Shown: piece after piece, positions 7,611-15,834 of the stretch
Layout of the letters: every line of letters starts with the position of its first letter
Numbering within the stretch: the stretch's first letter is position 1
Origin: a bacterium
GTDB lineage: Bacteria; Ratteibacteria; UBA8468; B48-G9; DTJG01
NCBI GenBank assembly: GCA_029552985.1
Contig: JAKPDB010000169.1
Location: forward strand, 1 to 46,065
Direction: 5' to 3'
DNA: 46,065 nucleotides
Made by a program: the position numbers and the translations under genes
Notes under the pieces: generated by a model
What the model was told of the DNA's origin: nothing
Seen by the model: the letters and a program-made list of their open reading frames with translations, nothing else
Database searches by the model: none

Positions 7611-8438
7611 ATGGGATATCTTTCTCCATCAGAAATTGCGTGTGCCATTGTGGAAAGTAGCAAGAAAAAGGTGAAACTACCATTTTTGCCAATGGTGATT
7701 CTTGGATTTCTGGCAGGGGTTTACATTGCGTTTGGAGCACAATTATACACAATAGTTACGCACGACCTTTCGAAATATCTGGGGTGCGGATTTTCAAAAT
7801 TTCTGGGTGGAAGTGTTTTTTCTGTGGGGCTGATGCTTGTTGTAATTGCAGGCGCAGAGCTTTTCACAGGAAATTGCTTGATTCTTACAGGTGTATTAAC
7901 ACGCGATGTCAAAACAAGGGAAATGCTTATCAGCTGGCTTATTGTATATTTTGCAAATTTTGTCGGTTCAGTATTTCTTGCCGCAATGATTTATCACTCG
8001 GCACAATGGAAATTTAATGACATGGGTGTTGGCGCAGCCATGATTTCAACTGCATTGGCAAAAGTCAACCTCACTTTTCCAGAAGCATTTTACAGGGCAA
8101 TTGCCTGCAACTGGCTGGTGTGTCTGGCAGTTGTTTTAGGCATGGCGGGTAAAGATACTGTAAGCAAAATTTTTGGGATTTATTTTCCAATCATGGCATT
8201 TGTAGCAAGTGGTTTTGAGCACAGTGTTGCCAATATGTGCTTTATTCCTGCGGCTCTCTTTGTTAAAGGAAACGTTGTTCTATTTAATGCAGATTTAGCC
8301 CGGGCCAAAGACATTCTTACATGGGGTAATTTTATTATAAAAAATCTTATTCCTGTGACACTTGGAAACATTGTGGGTGGCGCAATTTTTGTTGGCACTG
8401 CTTATTATTTTGCATATCTGAAAAAATACTCTGCCTGA
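7611..8438 (+). CDS. FocA/NirC-family formate/nitrite channel
   Basis: The 275-residue membrane protein begins MGYLSPSEIACA, the usual N-terminal SPSEIA helix of formate-nitrite transporters, followed by LGFLAGVYIAFGAQ and six predicted membrane spans. CNWLVCLAV and GFEHSVANMCFIP match the conserved FNT core, including the channel histidine in FEHSVANM. The ATG at 7611 is chosen because the family alignment starts there; in-frame starts further upstream lie inside metF. There is no good ribosome-binding site, so coupling with metF (7 bases away) is likely. Beside methyl-branch genes, formate is the more sensible cargo, but nitrite or hydrosulfide relatives cannot be excluded. Confidence 0.88.
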   Translation: MGYLSPSEIACAIVESSKKKVKLPFLPMVILGFLAGVYIAFGAQLYTIVTHDLSKYLGCGFSKFLGGSVFSVGLMLVVIAGAELFTGNCLILTGVLTRDVKTREMLISWLIVYFANFVGSVFLAAMIYHSAQWKFNDMGVGAAMISTALAKVNLTFPEAFYRAIACNWLVCLAVVLGMAGKDTVSKIFGIYFPIMAFVASGFEHSVANMCFIPAALFVKGNVVLFNADLARAKDILTWGNFIIKNLIPVTLGNIVGGAIFVGTAYYFAYLKKYSA

Positions 8439-8443
8439 AAAAT

Positions 8444-8472
8444 TTGGTTTTTTCCATTCTGTATTATAAAAT
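8444..8472 (+). promoter_or_regulatory. Promoter for tRNA-Glu
   Basis: TTGGTT (8444-8449) and TAAAAT (8467-8472) are 17 bases apart, and the tRNA begins 15 bases after the -10. No terminator is seen between the formate channel and this site. Confidence 0.5.
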
Positions 8473-8487
8473 TATGTGTCTGTAATT

Positions 8488-8560
8488 GCCCCCATCGTCT
8501 AGCGGCCCAGGACAGGTGGTTCTCAGCCATCAGACACGGGTTCAAATCCCGTTGGGGGTA
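8488..8560 (+). tRNA. tRNA-Glu(CTC)
   Basis: The 73-base gene folds into a full cloverleaf. The acceptor GCCCCCA pairs with TGGGGGT (G1-U72 wobble) with discriminator A. The anticodon stem GGTGG/CCATC surrounds TTCTCAG, giving anticodon CTC. The T arm is ACGGG-TTCAAAT-CCCGT. The D-arm sequence GTCTAGCGGCCCAGGAC is typical of bacterial tRNA-Glu. CCA is not encoded. A PHP-domain gene starts 23 bases after the 3' end, with no visible terminator between, so it may ride on the same transcript. Confidence 0.95.
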
Positions 8561-8583
8561 CTAACATCACATATTGGATTTCA

Positions 8584-9654
8584 ATGAGTTTCAAAGAATA
8601 TACTGGATGTTTGCACATTCATCTGAATCCGGAGCAATATGATAAATGCCTTGATACCATTGCTCAGTGCGCCAGAAATTCTGGATTGAATTTTCTCATT
8701 CTCACTCCCCATACGCCGCGTAATAAAAAACATAACGATTATTTTCCTTGTGAAGGATACCGGAATAAAGTAATGATACTCACCGGAGAAGAAGCAGATG
8801 AAAAAAGTCCTTTCAATCATCTCATTGTTTATGGTGAAAAAAACTGGGTAGGAAGACAGTCAATTCAGAAAATCATTAAGCGGATAGAAAACAATTCTTT
8901 GCTTGCATTTGCTGCTCATCCCAATGGGAAACACCGAATTTTTGGAATTGAAAGCAATCACCAGTGGACAAAGAAAGAGTTTTTAGATAGCATCACAGGC
9001 ATGGAAGTGTGGTCTCTTTTGTTTGATTTTGCAAGCAAAACCAATCCTTCAAACATGATTTTGCGATATTTGTGCTTTCCTGGCAATCTCACAGGTCCAT
9101 GTGATTTCACGATGCGGTTATGGAATAAAATGTTGAGTAAAAGAAGATTTGTTGGTATAGCAGGACTTGATATTCATCCTTTGAAATATGGTTTCAGGTA
9201 CCTTGATGTAAAGAAAAGATTTGGCTATGAATTTGTTTTCAAAACATTAAGAAATCATATTCTTGTTGATACAGAATTCACCGGTGATATTTCAATGGAT
9301 AGAGATATTGTGTTAAATGCAATGAAAAAGGGGCGTCTTTTTTTCGCGAATGATTTGCTTGCAGACAGTTGTGGTTTTTTCTTTGGCTCAGAAGACAAAA
9401 CAAAGACAATGGGTGATTGTTTTTTAACTGGAGAAAGATTGATTATTGAAATAACAGAAGAAGCAGATATAAAAGTGGTAAACAGTCGTGAGACGATTTA
9501 TTTTGAAAAGACGAAAAGAGTAGGGATTAAAGCAAGTGTTGAAGGGTTTTTCAGGGTTGAGGTATACTATAAAAAACGACCATGGATTTTTTCAAATCCA
9601 GTTTATATCAAGGAGTTAAACGATGAAAAATTTTCCACGAACAAATATCGGTGA
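8584..9654 (+). CDS. PHP-domain metal-dependent phosphoesterase-like protein
   Basis: The 356-residue protein starts with the PHP-type motif CLHIHL (HxH at about 11-13). It continues with a TPHTPR metal-binding segment, TGEEAD, AAHPNGKHR and GLDIHP, which supply the usual set of PHP metal ligands. The C-terminal 100 residues resemble the all-beta domain often appended to PHP proteins of the CehA type. No transmembrane segment or signal peptide is seen. The substrate is unknown. No strong ribosome-binding site precedes the ATG. It overlaps the next gene by 32 bases, so the two probably act together. Confidence 0.75.
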   Translation: MSFKEYTGCLHIHLNPEQYDKCLDTIAQCARNSGLNFLILTPHTPRNKKHNDYFPCEGYRNKVMILTGEEADEKSPFNHLIVYGEKNWVGRQSIQKIIKRIENNSLLAFAAHPNGKHRIFGIESNHQWTKKEFLDSITGMEVWSLLFDFASKTNPSNMILRYLCFPGNLTGPCDFTMRLWNKMLSKRRFVGIAGLDIHPLKYGFRYLDVKKRFGYEFVFKTLRNHILVDTEFTGDISMDRDIVLNAMKKGRLFFANDLLADSCGFFFGSEDKTKTMGDCFLTGERLIIEITEEADIKVVNSRETIYFEKTKRVGIKASVEGFFRVEVYYKKRPWIFSNPVYIKELNDEKFSTNKYR

Positions 9655-10477
9655 AATTTCAGTTTCCCGTTTAGTGATCGGAACAAACTGGTTTTTAGGA
9701 TTTAGCCACACTTCAAAAGCAAAAGATTGTTTTATCAAGCAAAACATAGAAAAAAGAAAAAAAATGGCAGATATTTTTGAAGTGTTTCTAAATTACGGAA
9801 TTGATACTATCGTAGCGCCACCTCGAGAGGTACTTATTCAGGCGATTCAGGAGGCGCAGGATAGAACAGGGAAAAAAATGATATATATTTCAACTCCAGC
9901 ATTTCCTGTGAATAAAGATACACCTGTGTTAGGATTTGACAACGACGAGACAAAAAGGATTCTCGAACAGGAGGCAAAATCAGGTGCTGTCATTTGTATG
10001 CCTCACCAGTGTACGACAGATGCAATGGTAGATAGATGTAGCAGAACGATTCGTAAAATGGACACATTGATGAAAATGATTAGAGATTACGGTATGGTGC
10101 CAGGACTCAGTACTCATATGCCTGAGACCATTGTGTATGCTGATGAAACAGGGCTTGATACAGAAACTTATATCAGTATTTTCAATTCCATGGGCTTTCT
10201 GATGCAAATTGAAGTTGACTGGGTTGCCAGAATTATTCAAAGTGCAAAGAAACCAGTGTTAACAATTAAACCGCTTGCTTCAGGACAATTGAGACCATTG
10301 CAGGGTTTAACATTTGTGTGGAATGCTATCAGGCCCCAGGATATGGTAGCAGTGGGTGTGATGAGTCCTGACGAGGCAAGAGAAATTATAGAAATTTCAT
10401 TCGCAATCCTTGAAAAAAGATTTCCTGATTATCAATTGCAGGAAACCAGGAGTAAAAAGTCGGTTAAGAAAAACTAA
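9623..10477 (+). CDS. Aldo/keto-reductase-like TIM-barrel protein of unknown function
   Basis: The 284-residue product starts RTNIGEISVSRLVIGTNWF, resembling the first strand of aldo/keto-reductase barrels, and has an alternating strand-helix pattern. The classical AKR catalytic Asp-Tyr-Lys-His tetrad could not be located, so oxidoreductase activity is not claimed. The start is supported by AGGAG at 9611-9615, seven bases before the ATG inside the PHP gene. Its 3' end overlaps the convergent MATE gene by 4 bases. It may process a sugar- or phosphate-type metabolite with the PHP protein, but that is inference from coupling only. Confidence 0.55.
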   Translation: MKNFPRTNIGEISVSRLVIGTNWFLGFSHTSKAKDCFIKQNIEKRKKMADIFEVFLNYGIDTIVAPPREVLIQAIQEAQDRTGKKMIYISTPAFPVNKDTPVLGFDNDETKRILEQEAKSGAVICMPHQCTTDAMVDRCSRTIRKMDTLMKMIRDYGMVPGLSTHMPETIVYADETGLDTETYISIFNSMGFLMQIEVDWVARIIQSAKKPVLTIKPLASGQLRPLQGLTFVWNAIRPQDMVAVGVMSPDEAREIIEISFAILEKRFPDYQLQETRSKKSVKKN

Positions 10478-11871
10478 CTATTTTCTATTAAGTGGGTTTC
10501 AATTACCCGCATTGTTTTCCATTTTCCTTTCTGGAATCTTATGAAAAACAATAGCGCCAGCGCTATGACATAAATTGTTGCGATTGTCCATGCAATGTAA
10601 ATACCTTTGTGGAGCAAAACGATAAAAACCCAGCTGGGTATTATAAGGATAAATAAAGAAAACAACCCAACAGATGTCATAATAAAACGGGTATCTCCTG
10701 CTCCCCTGAGAGCAGAAGAAAATATGACATTCATTGCATCAAAAAGCGAATAGAGAGCGACAAATCTTAATAAAATCATTGTAATATTGCGTATCGCCAC
10801 AAATTCCGTTGGGTCTGATTTATATGAAAATGGTTTGATAAATACATCTGGAATCGTGACATAGCAAATGGCAAGAACCAGCATATAGGAAAATGTAATG
10901 AAAAATCCAGCCCAGGCGTATTGCCCGGCTTTTTCAGGATTATTGCCACCAAGATTTTGTCCCACAAGTATTGATACAGCAATTCCTATACCTATCATCG
11001 GCATAAAGGCAAGGGTATTGATATTAAATGCAATGTTTGTTGCCGCAAGAGGAATTGTTCCAATTTTCCCAAGCAGCAGCAGAAAAATTGCAAAACCAGC
11101 AATGTCTATGGTTCCCTGTAATCCATTGGGCACTCCATATTTCAAAATTCTCCTGAATAATTTTGTGTCAAATCTCCAGGAAGAAAAAAGTTTGTACTCA
11201 TTTTCGTATTTTTCTCTTGTAGCAAGTGTAATGAGAAATATAAAATTACAGTATGCGGATATCACTGAAGCAATGCCAGCACCTTTAATGCCAAGCGCAG
11301 GAAATCCGGCTTTTCCAAAAATCAGAAGATAGTCAAAAATCAAATTGATGCTGGTCTGGAAAATTGTCGCAAACATCAGTGGTTTTGTGTTGCCTCTGCC
11401 AGCAAAAAAACCAGAAATTGCTCCAGAAGAAATGACAGGAAATGCGCCAAGGCATAATGTCTGGAAGTACACTGTTTCAAGAAGTGATACATTTTCCGCA
11501 TGGCCTATCATGTGGAAGAAATAAGGAGCAACTGGAATAAGCAAGAGATGAAATATCGCACCAATAACTCCTATGTATATGCCGTGCCACACCACAGCGC
11601 CGATTCTTTCAAACTGTTTTGCTCCAAAATACTGGGCAACGAATGTTTCTGTAAAAATTGCAGTTCCGGTAAAAATACCCATAGAAAGCATATTGGTCAT
11701 TCCTGCTGGCATTGAGGCAGCAACTGATTCTGTGGAGTACCAGGTAAGAAATATTCTGTCAACAAAGTGCTGGATTGTCCAGGCGCTGGAACTGATCACC
11801 AGAGGAAATGCAAGCGTAATAATTTCCTTAAAGAAATTACGACCGGGCAAAATGATATGAAATTTACTCAT
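10474..11871 (-). CDS. MATE-family multidrug/cation antiporter
   Basis: The 465-residue membrane protein has about 12 spans in two related halves. It includes ITLAFPLVISSSAWTIQHFV, then VDRIFLTW, MSMGIFTGTAIF-type segments, and ALRGAGDTRFIM in the second half, typical of MATE/DinF exporters. The ATG at 11871 (MSKFHIILPG) is preferred; the longer frame needs a TTG at 11904 without a ribosome-binding site. It lies 47 bases downstream of a secreted-protein gene on the same strand. Its end overlaps the convergent gene by 4 bases, leaving no room for a terminator. The substrate is not predictable. Confidence 0.88.
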   Translation of the reverse strand: MSKFHIILPGRNFFKEIITLAFPLVISSSAWTIQHFVDRIFLTWYSTESVAASMPAGMTNMLSMGIFTGTAIFTETFVAQYFGAKQFERIGAVVWHGIYIGVIGAIFHLLLIPVAPYFFHMIGHAENVSLLETVYFQTLCLGAFPVISSGAISGFFAGRGNTKPLMFATIFQTSINLIFDYLLIFGKAGFPALGIKGAGIASVISAYCNFIFLITLATREKYENEYKLFSSWRFDTKLFRRILKYGVPNGLQGTIDIAGFAIFLLLLGKIGTIPLAATNIAFNINTLAFMPMIGIGIAVSILVGQNLGGNNPEKAGQYAWAGFFITFSYMLVLAICYVTIPDVFIKPFSYKSDPTEFVAIRNITMILLRFVALYSLFDAMNVIFSSALRGAGDTRFIMTSVGLFSLFILIIPSWVFIVLLHKGIYIAWTIATIYVIALALLFFIRFQKGKWKTMRVIETHLIENS

Positions 11872-11918
11872 AAATTCCCAGAATGGAATATGATATGAGC
11901 GCAAGCGGAAAAATTTAA

Positions 11919-12833
11919 TTACTGGCTCATGAATTTTATTGCCATCATGGAAACAAAATCCGAAAACTTCATTTTTTTCAGATTAAAAAGGTCATCATTG
12001 ATGCTGTTATTGTATGACAGAGAACCAAGTTGAATCTTTATAATATTTCCTTTGTCAGCGGTGTCAATAGTAATTGTCTGTGGCATATAATCAGTCAAAA
12101 CAACCTTTTTTGCGTCCTGTGGCGCAATAAAATTCATAGTAATAGCAAACTGATTATCTTTCAGTATTACCTGATTGAACAACCATAGATTTGTGTCAAT
12201 AAGAATTGTTATATTTTTACCATCATCGGTTTTTTCCAGTTGCACAAGTTTGTTGCCTGATTTCTCAATTGTTGACATTTTGGCATCATAGAACCAGAAT
12301 TTTCCTTGATTGAATAATGTTTTCAGTGTGTTAGAAATCATCATGATGCTGAGGTCTTCCATCATGCCTTTCCCTGGTGTATCTTTTCCTGACAGTTTTC
12401 TTATTTCAGATACTCTATCTTCCACTTCAATTCCCAGTTCTGGAAGCAAAAATACAATAGTGTCATAATTTCTGTACATATAAAAACTGCCCACTTCAGA
12501 TTTTCCAGCAAAGAAAAATTTTTCAGTTTTTCCACCAGGAAGTGTGATGACAGAAACAAAATTTCCGTCAATTTTCAGTGGATTTGATGGTGATTTTCCT
12601 ATGACTTTTTCAACCGCAGATTTTAGGTTATTATAATCAGTGTCATTAAGTTTGATTGAAAGAGACAACGAACCTGAAACATTTTTGATAAGTTGCCCAT
12701 CAGGCAACTGCTGAATTCTTGCGCCAATTTTATCAAGGACTTCATTAATTGAGTATGTTTTTTCCTGTTGAGAAAATCCTGAAAGAACAAAAAAACAAAA
12801 AATTACTGCGACTGCCAGCAACTTTTTTCTCAT
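11919..12833 (-). CDS. Secreted protein of unknown function (LolA-like fold possible)
   Basis: The 304-residue product begins with a clear signal peptide (MRKKL, hydrophobic core, cleavage probably after SGFS) without a lipobox cysteine. The mature part is rich in beta-strand sequence: FVSVITLPGGKTEKFFFAGK, SFYMYRNYD, FWFYDAKMS, ITILIDTNLWLF. This alternation, together with terms like NLWLFNQVI, is reminiscent of LolA/LolB-like outer-membrane lipoprotein carriers, but no diagnostic motif was recognised. The ribosome-binding site AAGGGGG precedes the ATG. It follows another secreted protein on the same strand, which suggests a shared envelope role. Confidence 0.65.
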   Translation of the reverse strand: MRKKLLAVAVIFCFFVLSGFSQQEKTYSINEVLDKIGARIQQLPDGQLIKNVSGSLSLSIKLNDTDYNNLKSAVEKVIGKSPSNPLKIDGNFVSVITLPGGKTEKFFFAGKSEVGSFYMYRNYDTIVFLLPELGIEVEDRVSEIRKLSGKDTPGKGMMEDLSIMMISNTLKTLFNQGKFWFYDAKMSTIEKSGNKLVQLEKTDDGKNITILIDTNLWLFNQVILKDNQFAITMNFIAPQDAKKVVLTDYMPQTITIDTADKGNIIKIQLGSLSYNNSINDDLFNLKKMKFSDFVSMMAIKFMSQ

Positions 12834-12893
12834 AAATCCCCCTTGTTTTATGTAAGCTGTTATGCTATTGCCAATTTCGGTTGCTAACTTTTT

Positions 12894-12902
12894 ATTTTAT
12901 CA
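12894..12902 (-). promoter_or_regulatory. Extended -10 candidate upstream of the 304-residue secreted protein
   Basis: On the minus strand the sequence reads TGATAAAAT, fitting the TGnTAWAAT pattern seen at other starts in the window. Transcription would begin about 55 bases before the ATG. No matching -35 is seen. Confidence 0.35.
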
Positions 12903-12929
12903 GACATTTTTATAATAACCTGATTTCTG

Positions 12930-12958
12930 CTCTTTTCCACCCTTTCATCAGAAAAGAG
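12930..12958 (-). other. Stem-loop between the two secreted-protein genes
   Basis: CTCTTTTC (12930-12937) pairs perfectly with GAAAAGAG (12951-12958) around a 13-base loop, just downstream of the 668-residue gene. No T run follows, so it is a weak terminator at best. It might protect the upstream mRNA or attenuate read-through. Confidence 0.35.
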
Positions 12959-12997
12959 GATAAAGGTGAAAAGCACTATACCTATCGATGAACCCTG

Positions 12998-15004
12998 TTA
13001 TCGTGATGCGAGTTTATATCGTGCCTTCAGGAATAGATTTTCATCCATCACAAGACGTTTTTCAAATCTCAATAATTTCCCGGTTGTTGGTATGTATATT
13101 CTCAATGGAAGAATACCGGTGCTGCTTTCATCTGCTGATGGTTTTCCCTGACCTGATAATAATGACCTGTCAGACAGCGCTGCCTGCACATTTTTTTCAA
13201 GAACATCTTGATTTACAATATAAATTTCGGATTGCGATGTTTCCTTACGAGAAACTTCTTTTTTTCCTTCGCCTCTTGTATCTCTATCAGGAATTTTTTC
13301 CATACCTTCAACTGGAGAAAACTTTTCAACTTTTTCAAGATTGCCGCTGAAGTTATCAAGGTTGAGTTTCTCAGGAATGTAAAGGGAATACATCAGGTGC
13401 ATAACAGGAATGTCTACACCAGGAAGATTTATCTGAAATTCTCCGGTTTTTCCAAACGGTGTTCCTGATTGATAGTAGATGACCTCAACCGGTATTGCAG
13501 AGTCTATTTTTGAACTTGTTCTGAGAAGTGGAATTAAAACACTATTAGCAGATTTACCGGCAAGAGGTTTTGTGGGATTGTTAGCGACATATACGCTCCA
13601 TAACTGGCTATTTTCAGGAAGATTGACTGAAAGAAACTGCCTTGCGTTGTTTCTTACGTGGTAAATTACCCGTGTAATCGTTTTTCCATCAATGGTTGCA
13701 GCAGTGATGGCATTCACAGAATCACAGGTTACTTCAAGAACAGGTAATTCCTGATATCTTGTAATTTTTACAGTCGCTGTAAATGGTAACCGATTAAATC
13801 TGTATGCCAGAACAGTTTCAGATGGTGCTGCTGGGACTTCCTTTGGGTCTATGGTTAAAAGACCTTCGTATGTGACTTGGTTGATACCAAGATTATGGGT
13901 TGTTGCAATAGTAAAGTACCCTGTGGTTGCTTCTGCGTCAGTGATGACAGGGCTTTTGATACTAATTTCAGCAATGTCTGGTTTCAATTCCTGTTCATAG
14001 GAAATGTCTATGTTTACCCCCCCTTTTGTTTCTGGTTTCAATTCCACCTGTAAAATAGAATCAGTTTGTTTCCAGTCCATAAAGTTGCCAGAAACATTGG
14101 TGAGCCGCATACCCTCAGGTATCAATATTTTCAAAAATTTTACAGGTTGATAGAGAATGTTATATCTCAATGATGCATTGGTTTTGATGATATCTGATTG
14201 AAGATAACTTGAAATTGAAACACCCGCGAAAATCTTTGGTTCAGAGGGTTCTTTTGACATGAGAGACCAGTTGACGTTCATTGAACCGGTTGGTGAAAAA
14301 ACAAGTTCAACCTCAGTGGAATCTTTTGTGCGATTAATTTTCATTATCCCTGTGGAAGAAGTCACCTGATAATCCTTTGGAAGGGATAACCTGAGTGTGC
14401 AACTTGTGTTTGGAATAGAAGCAAGAGTGAAAGATTCACCTTTTTCAGACATCTTTATACACAGTTTGCCTTCAATCGCGTAGTTTCCCTGTTCGTTGAT
14501 TAAAATTTGGTAATTTCCATCTGAGCCAGCGAAGACATTTGCTGGTTTTCCATTGCAGGTCATTTCCGAAATCACAACCGATTGATATACAGGCCAGAGT
14601 TTTATAGTCGTCCAGCCATCAGCAGGGTTTTTGAAAACCTGAAGGTTTGCAGAAAAATTTAACACACACCAACTGGTTTCTGGTTTACCGGTGTATGTAA
14701 CATCAGAAAGAATATAATCAACCGGTGGTCTGGCCGGTTTTATTACGGGTGCTGGTTCAATATACTTCAGAAAAGTTTCCCATGGAATTCTGATATATTT
14801 ACCATCTTCAGATGCCAACAATTTTGCAAATTCTGACCAGGACAGCGAAATTTTCGCATCCTTGACGAGTTTGGTGAATTCTTCCACAGGAATTGAGACC
14901 GAAGTATTCTTGATTGCGGGAATATCTTTCGTTCCTTCTGCTTTGCAGATAAACGTATTCAGTGTTGTAAGAAACAAAACAATCACCATAAATTTCTTAC
15001 CCAT
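12998..15004 (-). CDS. Large secreted beta-rich protein of unknown function
   Basis: The 668-residue product has a signal peptide (MGKKFMVIVLFL..., cleavage likely near FICKAEG). Most of the mature part reads as repeated beta-strands with alternating polar and hydrophobic residues. There are several short sandwich-like modules, for example DYILSDVTYTGKPETSWC and PVIKPARPPVD, and no enzymatic motif I recognise. A low-complexity acidic/basic segment (DRDTRGEGKKEVSRKETSQ) lies at about 575-595 before a proline-containing C-terminal part ending RYKLASR. There is no membrane anchor or sorting signal. GGAGGT five bases upstream sets the start. rnpB ends 34 bases upstream of the ATG on the same strand. 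Confidence 0.65.
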   Translation of the reverse strand: MGKKFMVIVLFLTTLNTFICKAEGTKDIPAIKNTSVSIPVEEFTKLVKDAKISLSWSEFAKLLASEDGKYIRIPWETFLKYIEPAPVIKPARPPVDYILSDVTYTGKPETSWCVLNFSANLQVFKNPADGWTTIKLWPVYQSVVISEMTCNGKPANVFAGSDGNYQILINEQGNYAIEGKLCIKMSEKGESFTLASIPNTSCTLRLSLPKDYQVTSSTGIMKINRTKDSTEVELVFSPTGSMNVNWSLMSKEPSEPKIFAGVSISSYLQSDIIKTNASLRYNILYQPVKFLKILIPEGMRLTNVSGNFMDWKQTDSILQVELKPETKGGVNIDISYEQELKPDIAEISIKSPVITDAEATTGYFTIATTHNLGINQVTYEGLLTIDPKEVPAAPSETVLAYRFNRLPFTATVKITRYQELPVLEVTCDSVNAITAATIDGKTITRVIYHVRNNARQFLSVNLPENSQLWSVYVANNPTKPLAGKSANSVLIPLLRTSSKIDSAIPVEVIYYQSGTPFGKTGEFQINLPGVDIPVMHLMYSLYIPEKLNLDNFSGNLEKVEKFSPVEGMEKIPDRDTRGEGKKEVSRKETSQSEIYIVNQDVLEKNVQAALSDRSLLSGQGKPSADESSTGILPLRIYIPTTGKLLRFEKRLVMDENLFLKARYKLASR

Positions 15005-15038
15005 ATAAACCTCCGTTGTTATACATCAAAAATTTCCA

Positions 15039-15375
15039 GGGAGCAGCTGGTAAGCCGGGTTCTGTTTTCAGGTGGCAATTCATCTGGGTCAGGAATCGCT
15101 TCCTGACTCAAGCAACCTACCCGGGTCTTTATGGGCAGGCACCAGACCCTGCTTGGTTTTTCTCCTGGTGGGGTTTGCCTTTGCCAGCAACATTGCTGTT
15201 ACTGCGGTGAGCTCTTACCTCGCCATTTCACCCTTGTTTCAGGTGTTTCCTGAAACGGTATGATTTCTGTGGCACTTTCCAGGTCTCGCGACCTGCTCCT
15301 GTTAGGAGCCACCATGCCTGCTGGAGCCCGGACTTTCCTCCCTGCTTTTCACAGAGTAGCCACCCGGCTGCTCCC
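15039..15375 (-). ncRNA. rnpB: RNase P RNA, bacterial class A
   Basis: On the minus strand the RNA starts GGGAGCAGCCGGGTGGC and contains GAGGAAAGTCCGGGCTCC (conserved region I, P4 5' strand). It ends ACAGAACCCGGCTTACCAGCTGCTCCC, giving the P4 3' strand (CAGAACCCGGCTTA) and the P1 closing stem with the 5' end. The central P12 and P13/P14-type hairpins are present (for example CCTGAAACGG-type stems), consistent with class A. It is about 337 bases. This is the catalytic RNA that matures tRNA 5' ends. Ends are set by the P1 pairing and could be off by a few bases. No separate T-rich terminator is seen before the next gene. Confidence 0.95.
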
Positions 15376-15429
15376 TGATTGTCAAATATCTCATCAATTA
15401 GACAATGCCCTATCTAATTAGTTTATAGC

Positions 15430-15834
15430 TTAGAACAAGCCATCTTCAAGGTAGGATTGGGCAATTGAATGCGCCTGATTTCTTTCGTGAGGAACATAAA
15501 GAATTTCTGTTTTGTCAAAAAGCTTCAACATCTCAGTAGCAATGATATGAAGTTTCTGCAGATTAATATCCCTGACCCTATAATTTCCTTTTAACTGTTG
15601 AATAACAAGATTACTGTCTGCGTAAACCGTTATTTTTTCAGCCCTGTGTCTGATTGCTGCAGTTAATCCCAGGATTAATCCAATATATTCAGCGATATTG
15701 TTTGTTCCTTCGCCGATATGGTGGCCTGCTTTTTCTATCACGTGAGAAGTTTCATCAACAATGACATAGGCGCAGGCAGCTTTACCTGGATTAGGACGGC
15801 ATGTGCCATCAAAATATACAATGAGGTGTTTCAT
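15430..15834 (-). CDS. RNase HI-family protein with Asp-to-His change at the fourth catalytic position
   Basis: The 134-residue protein matches the short prokaryotic RNase HI family that cleaves RNA in RNA-DNA hybrids. It has D9 in VYFDGTCRPNPG, the glutamate in NNIAEY, and the aspartate in VYADSNLVIQQLKG. The last motif, normally NxxADxLA, reads RNQAHSIA, so the fourth acidic residue is histidine. In E. coli RNase HI, the D134H mutant is active and more stable, so activity may be kept. The family also occurs fused to other domains, but this one is alone. Its ATG overlaps the stop of the zinc-ribbon gene (ATGA), so they are coupled. Confidence 0.82.
   Translation of the reverse strand: MKHLIVYFDGTCRPNPGKAACAYVIVDETSHVIEKAGHHIGEGTNNIAEYIGLILGLTAAIRHRAEKITVYADSNLVIQQLKGNYRVRDINLQKLHIIATEMLKLFDKTEILYVPHERNQAHSIAQSYLEDGLF

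Noticed and set aside
8488-10477. Integrated element at tRNA-Glu
   Set aside because: No integrase, no direct repeat of the tRNA 3' end and no base-composition change is seen after it.
10898-11332. 144-residue plus-strand frame inside the MATE gene
   Set aside because: It mirrors the hydrophobic MATE sequence and has no independent support.
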